64,000 nt of DNA, from the NCBI RefSeq assembly GCF_002310815.1, contig NZ_CP011033.1, positions 372,001 through 436,000 of the forward strand, in the 5' to 3' direction. The position numbers were made by a program, and so were the translations under genes. This stretch comes from Pseudoalteromonas tunicata (GTDB taxonomy: Bacteria; Pseudomonadota; Gammaproteobacteria; Enterobacterales; Alteromonadaceae). Positions 62,367-64,000 of this stretch are shown here, in pieces (within the stretch, counting starts at the first letter, position 1; every line of letters begins with the position of its first letter). The notes below the pieces were generated by a model. The model had not been told where the DNA came from. It did not search any database and saw nothing but the letters and a program-made list of their open reading frames with translations.

Positions 62367-62407
62367 ATTTACCACACACGCAAAAATCAATGTTTCTACC
62401 ACAAGCT

Positions 62408-62980
62408 TTACATTTTTTTAACGCCAACCTTTTCAATTTTAAAGCTATTTTTGTGATAGCCAAAGTCACCTCCAGCTAACCGAGAAGCAACTTTCTTGTA
62501 ATTATACCAAGCTATTTCAGTAGCGTTTATGGGATTCTGAAAACCTCGACATACATCTAAAAATCGATTCTGCTCTTCGGTAATAGGAGCTATTTGGCCA
62601 GTCTCTAACGCACTCAACCATGCTCCATATTTTTCTAAGTGAGCAATGTTTGCGCGATTGAGAGACTTTGCTATTTGTGGGTCTACTTGAAATCCCTTTT
62701 TGATTAGATTTTTATGAGCCTCTTCCATAGAGGAAACACCAAAGTCTGGAATATTTTGTGGCTTAGATTTTGTGCGCGACTTAAAATTTCCAATCTTTTC
62801 TAAGGTTACCGTGAACCCTATTATGAGCAGAATAATTGTAATTCCAGCAGCCCAATCAGGGATAAATAAGGAAAACACAGTAACATAAAGGATTATTGGA
62901 ATTGCAAAAAAAAGTGCCATCAGAGCCAATACTGCTTGGCCTAATATGAAATTTCGAATTAGACGAAATATATCTTTCAT
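62408..62980 (-). CDS. Membrane protein with C-terminal DUF413/MaoP-like domain, cassette-borne
   Basis: A 190-residue protein. Two membrane helices (about residues 8-32 and 38-60) precede a cytosolic part. Residues 105-170 match DUF413 (MaoP): GAWLSALETGQIAPITEEQNRFLDVCRGFQNPINATEIAWYNYKK. The frame ends in VKKM* at an A7 run; skipping one A would add KCKACGRNIDFCVCGK*, a zinc-ribbon tail ending at 62365. So the C-terminus may be frameshifted or the gene mutated. It is located in a cassette with matched ends. Confidence 0.78.
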   Translation of the reverse strand: MKDIFRLIRNFILGQAVLALMALFFAIPIILYVTVFSLFIPDWAAGITIILLIIGFTVTLEKIGNFKSRTKSKPQNIPDFGVSSMEEAHKNLIKKGFQVDPQIAKSLNRANIAHLEKYGAWLSALETGQIAPITEEQNRFLDVCRGFQNPINATEIAWYNYKKVASRLAGGDFGYHKNSFKIEKVGVKKM

Positions 62981-63001
62981 ACACCCTCAAAACCTTCAAA
63001 T

Positions 63002-63010
63002 GAACATAAC
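63002..63010 (-). repeat. Start of the DUF413 cassette (R' half core site)
   Basis: GTTATGTTC on the minus strand; the recombination point would be after the G. It is followed by the 146-bp inserted element on one side and the DUF413 leader on the other. Confidence 0.6.
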
Positions 63011-63156
63011 GAGGCTGTAGAATTTCTATTTTTATAAATTTGGCCATTTTTTGAGCTCCCGTATCGCTTTCTAAGCGACTATCTCGGACTAAGCAATGCA
63101 TTTGAGAACCCTTAAATCACCTAAAAACTTGACCAAATGAGTAATTCTACAACCTC
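63011..63156. mobile_element. 146-bp MITE-like element inserted in an attC core
   Basis: The element begins GAGGCTGTAGAATT (63011-63024) and ends AATTCTACAACCTC (63143-63156), a 14-base terminal inverted repeat with one mismatch. It encodes no transposase. It splits the attC of the LysE cassette exactly at its R' core: the stem on one side ends GCGGC, the other side starts GTTATGTTC, and the flanking triplets GTT and GAT (minus strand) look like a degenerate 3-base target duplication. Its mobilising family was not identified. Confidence 0.65.
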
Positions 63157-63158
63157 AT

Positions 63159-63250
63159 CGCCGCATTAAGGTGTGATCGGCGCTTGGCTATACTTGAGCG
63201 AAGCGAAACTGCCAAGCGTTGCGAATCACTCTTAAATGCTTTGTTATGCC
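63159..63250 (-). repeat. Integron attC site of the LysE cassette
   Basis: On the minus strand it reads from GGCATAAC (complementary to the cassette's own first bases GTTATGCC at 63913-63906) into a long imperfect palindrome: GCATTTAAG pairs with CTTAATGC leaving one extrahelical T, GTGAT pairs with ATCAC, CGCTTGGC pairs with GCCAAGCG, with a loop of about 22 bases. These are the hallmarks of a folded attC. It is 92 bases long before the inserted element. Confidence 0.88.
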
Positions 63251-63251
63251 A

Positions 63252-63878
63252 CTAGCGATCGCTGATCGCAACTTTGCTTGCTAGCCCAATAAGTAAAACA
63301 CCAGAGACGCCCTCTAGCCCTCGTGAGTAGCGCTGAGAATTCGGGCGACTAAAGACCCAACTACCTACTGACGCATACAGGATATTACACATTGTAGCCA
63401 GTACGCTAAATAACAAACCAAGCCACAATAATTGCATCGAAGCCGAACCTGATGATGTGTCAATAAACTGAGGTAGGAACGAAAGGAAGAACAGTGCAAC
63501 TTTCGGGTTTAATACACTAACAATTACGCCTTGTACAAATACATTTTTGTCACTTTCAACGCTTTCACTTACTTTCAATGTGCTATCCCCACGCCACATT
63601 GAAAGTAACGACTGAACACCCAAATAGACTAGATAAGCGGCACCCAACCATTTGACTGCGCTAAAAGCTACCGCTGAGCTGAGGATAATTGCAGATAATC
63701 CTAATGAAGCTGCTAAAGTATGAACAAAATAACCTACACCAAGTCCCATTGCAGCTTTGAACCCAGTGACCAACTTACCTTTCATTGTGTTTGAAACAAT
63801 ATAGATAACGTCTGGCCCTGGTATCATATTGATAGCAAGACAAGCGACTATAAATAGTAGTAGTGAATTAAGATCCAT
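63252..63878 (-). CDS. LysE/RhtB-family exporter, cassette-borne
   Basis: A 208-residue inner-membrane exporter of amino acids or homoserine lactone-like metabolites. Six membrane helices with the family start CLAINMIPGPDVIYIVSNTM, a central loop with VFVQGVIVSVLNPKVALFFLSFLPQF, and GVLLIGLASK at the end. GAAAAGGA precedes the ATG. It is the only gene in an integron cassette whose ends are attC-like sequences (63906-63964 upstream, 63159-63250 downstream). Such exporters occur occasionally in cassettes; the substrate is unknown. Confidence 0.92.
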   Translation of the reverse strand: MDLNSLLLFIVACLAINMIPGPDVIYIVSNTMKGKLVTGFKAAMGLGVGYFVHTLAASLGLSAIILSSAVAFSAVKWLGAAYLVYLGVQSLLSMWRGDSTLKVSESVESDKNVFVQGVIVSVLNPKVALFFLSFLPQFIDTSSGSASMQLLWLGLLFSVLATMCNILYASVGSWVFSRPNSQRYSRGLEGVSGVLLIGLASKVAISDR

Positions 63879-63905
63879 TTCCTTTTCTCCATATTTTCTG
63901 GCTGT

Positions 63906-63964
63906 GGCATAACAATTTAGTATTTATGCGACACACTGTTTGTGTTGCATAATCGCTTGTTGGA
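63906..63964 (-). repeat. Integron attC site of the preceding (off-window) cassette
   Basis: On the minus strand: CCAACAAGCG, then ATTATGC-A-ACACA pairing with TGTGT-C-GCATAAAT with one bulged base, then TTGTTATGCC. GTTATGCC is the R' core and the first bases of the LysE cassette. It is short (about 58 bases). The gene it belongs to lies beyond the right edge. Confidence 0.75.
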
Positions 63965-64000
63965 CTGAGGCGCTACCTGCTCGGTGTTTGAGTGGGCATT

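Noticed and set aside
1..64000. tRNA, rRNA or CRISPR arrays
   Set aside because: No cloverleaf-type conserved arms, no rRNA landmarks and no regularly spaced direct repeats were noticed on reading both strands.

Overview
The window reads as chromosome of an AT-rich marine gammaproteobacterium, most likely of the Alteromonadales and close to Pseudoalteromonas. This rests on gene content: an EarP-type elongation factor P pair, large TonB-dependent receptors with and without an N-terminal carboxypeptidase-regulatory domain, a PrrB/PrrA-like redox two-component pair, flotillin YqiK with YqiJ, and an LdcA-like decarboxylase. No rRNA, tRNA, CRISPR array or intact insertion sequence was seen. Species cannot be named from the sequence alone.

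Layout. 0-5 kb: the end of a phosphate-binding-like protein/outer-membrane-barrel pair, then a Fur-box-controlled siderophore receptor with a PepSY membrane protein, and a Nudix hydrolase. 5.6-10 kb: a secreted redox/hydrolase group (cytochrome b fused to an ethylbenzene-dehydrogenase haem domain, an Lcl-domain protein, a phosphatase with two PPC domains). 10-21 kb: an Oar-like receptor, an AraC regulator, PEBP, a second signal peptidase I, LdcA-like decarboxylase, a Blc-type lipocalin and MntP. 21-25 kb: a three-gene reverse operon (FAD monooxygenase, PLP aminotransferase, DsbA-like protein) with a divergent LysR regulator, which looks like an undescribed small-molecule pathway. 25.8-31 kb: a TetR regulator with clear operators driving an RND exporter, a LolA-like protein and an outer-membrane barrel. 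31-44 kb: an EIIC-EAL fusion, RidA, EfpL, EarP, EF-P, a ParA/RHH pair, PilZ, a KAS III enzyme, and an amidohydrolase to PrrBA-like operon.

44-53.5 kb mixes ordinary membrane genes with decay: a 5'-deleted RND pump, a frameshifted alpha/beta hydrolase abutting fragments of a LytS-type kinase and a LytTR regulator, a TPR fragment, and two copies of a dispersed repeat of about 51 bp (the other copy is at 33.3 kb). The YqiJ/flotillin pair lies in this stretch and is intact.

53.5-61 kb holds a likely coherent set: an M20 peptidase divergent from two consecutive ATP-grasp ligases, the second carrying a RecD2-like helix-hairpin-helix tail, then a cytosolic-looking M14 carboxypeptidase with large C-terminal modules, and a convergent desaturase. 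I infer a system that builds and trims amide-linked products; the substrate is unknown.

62.3-64 kb is the tail of an integron cassette array entering from the right: two reverse-strand cassettes (a DUF413/MaoP-like membrane protein and a LysE exporter) whose first bases are exactly complementary to the R'' boxes of their own attC sites. A 146-bp MITE-like element sits inside the core of one attC, and the DUF413 gene has an A7 run separating it from a zinc-ribbon tail in another frame.
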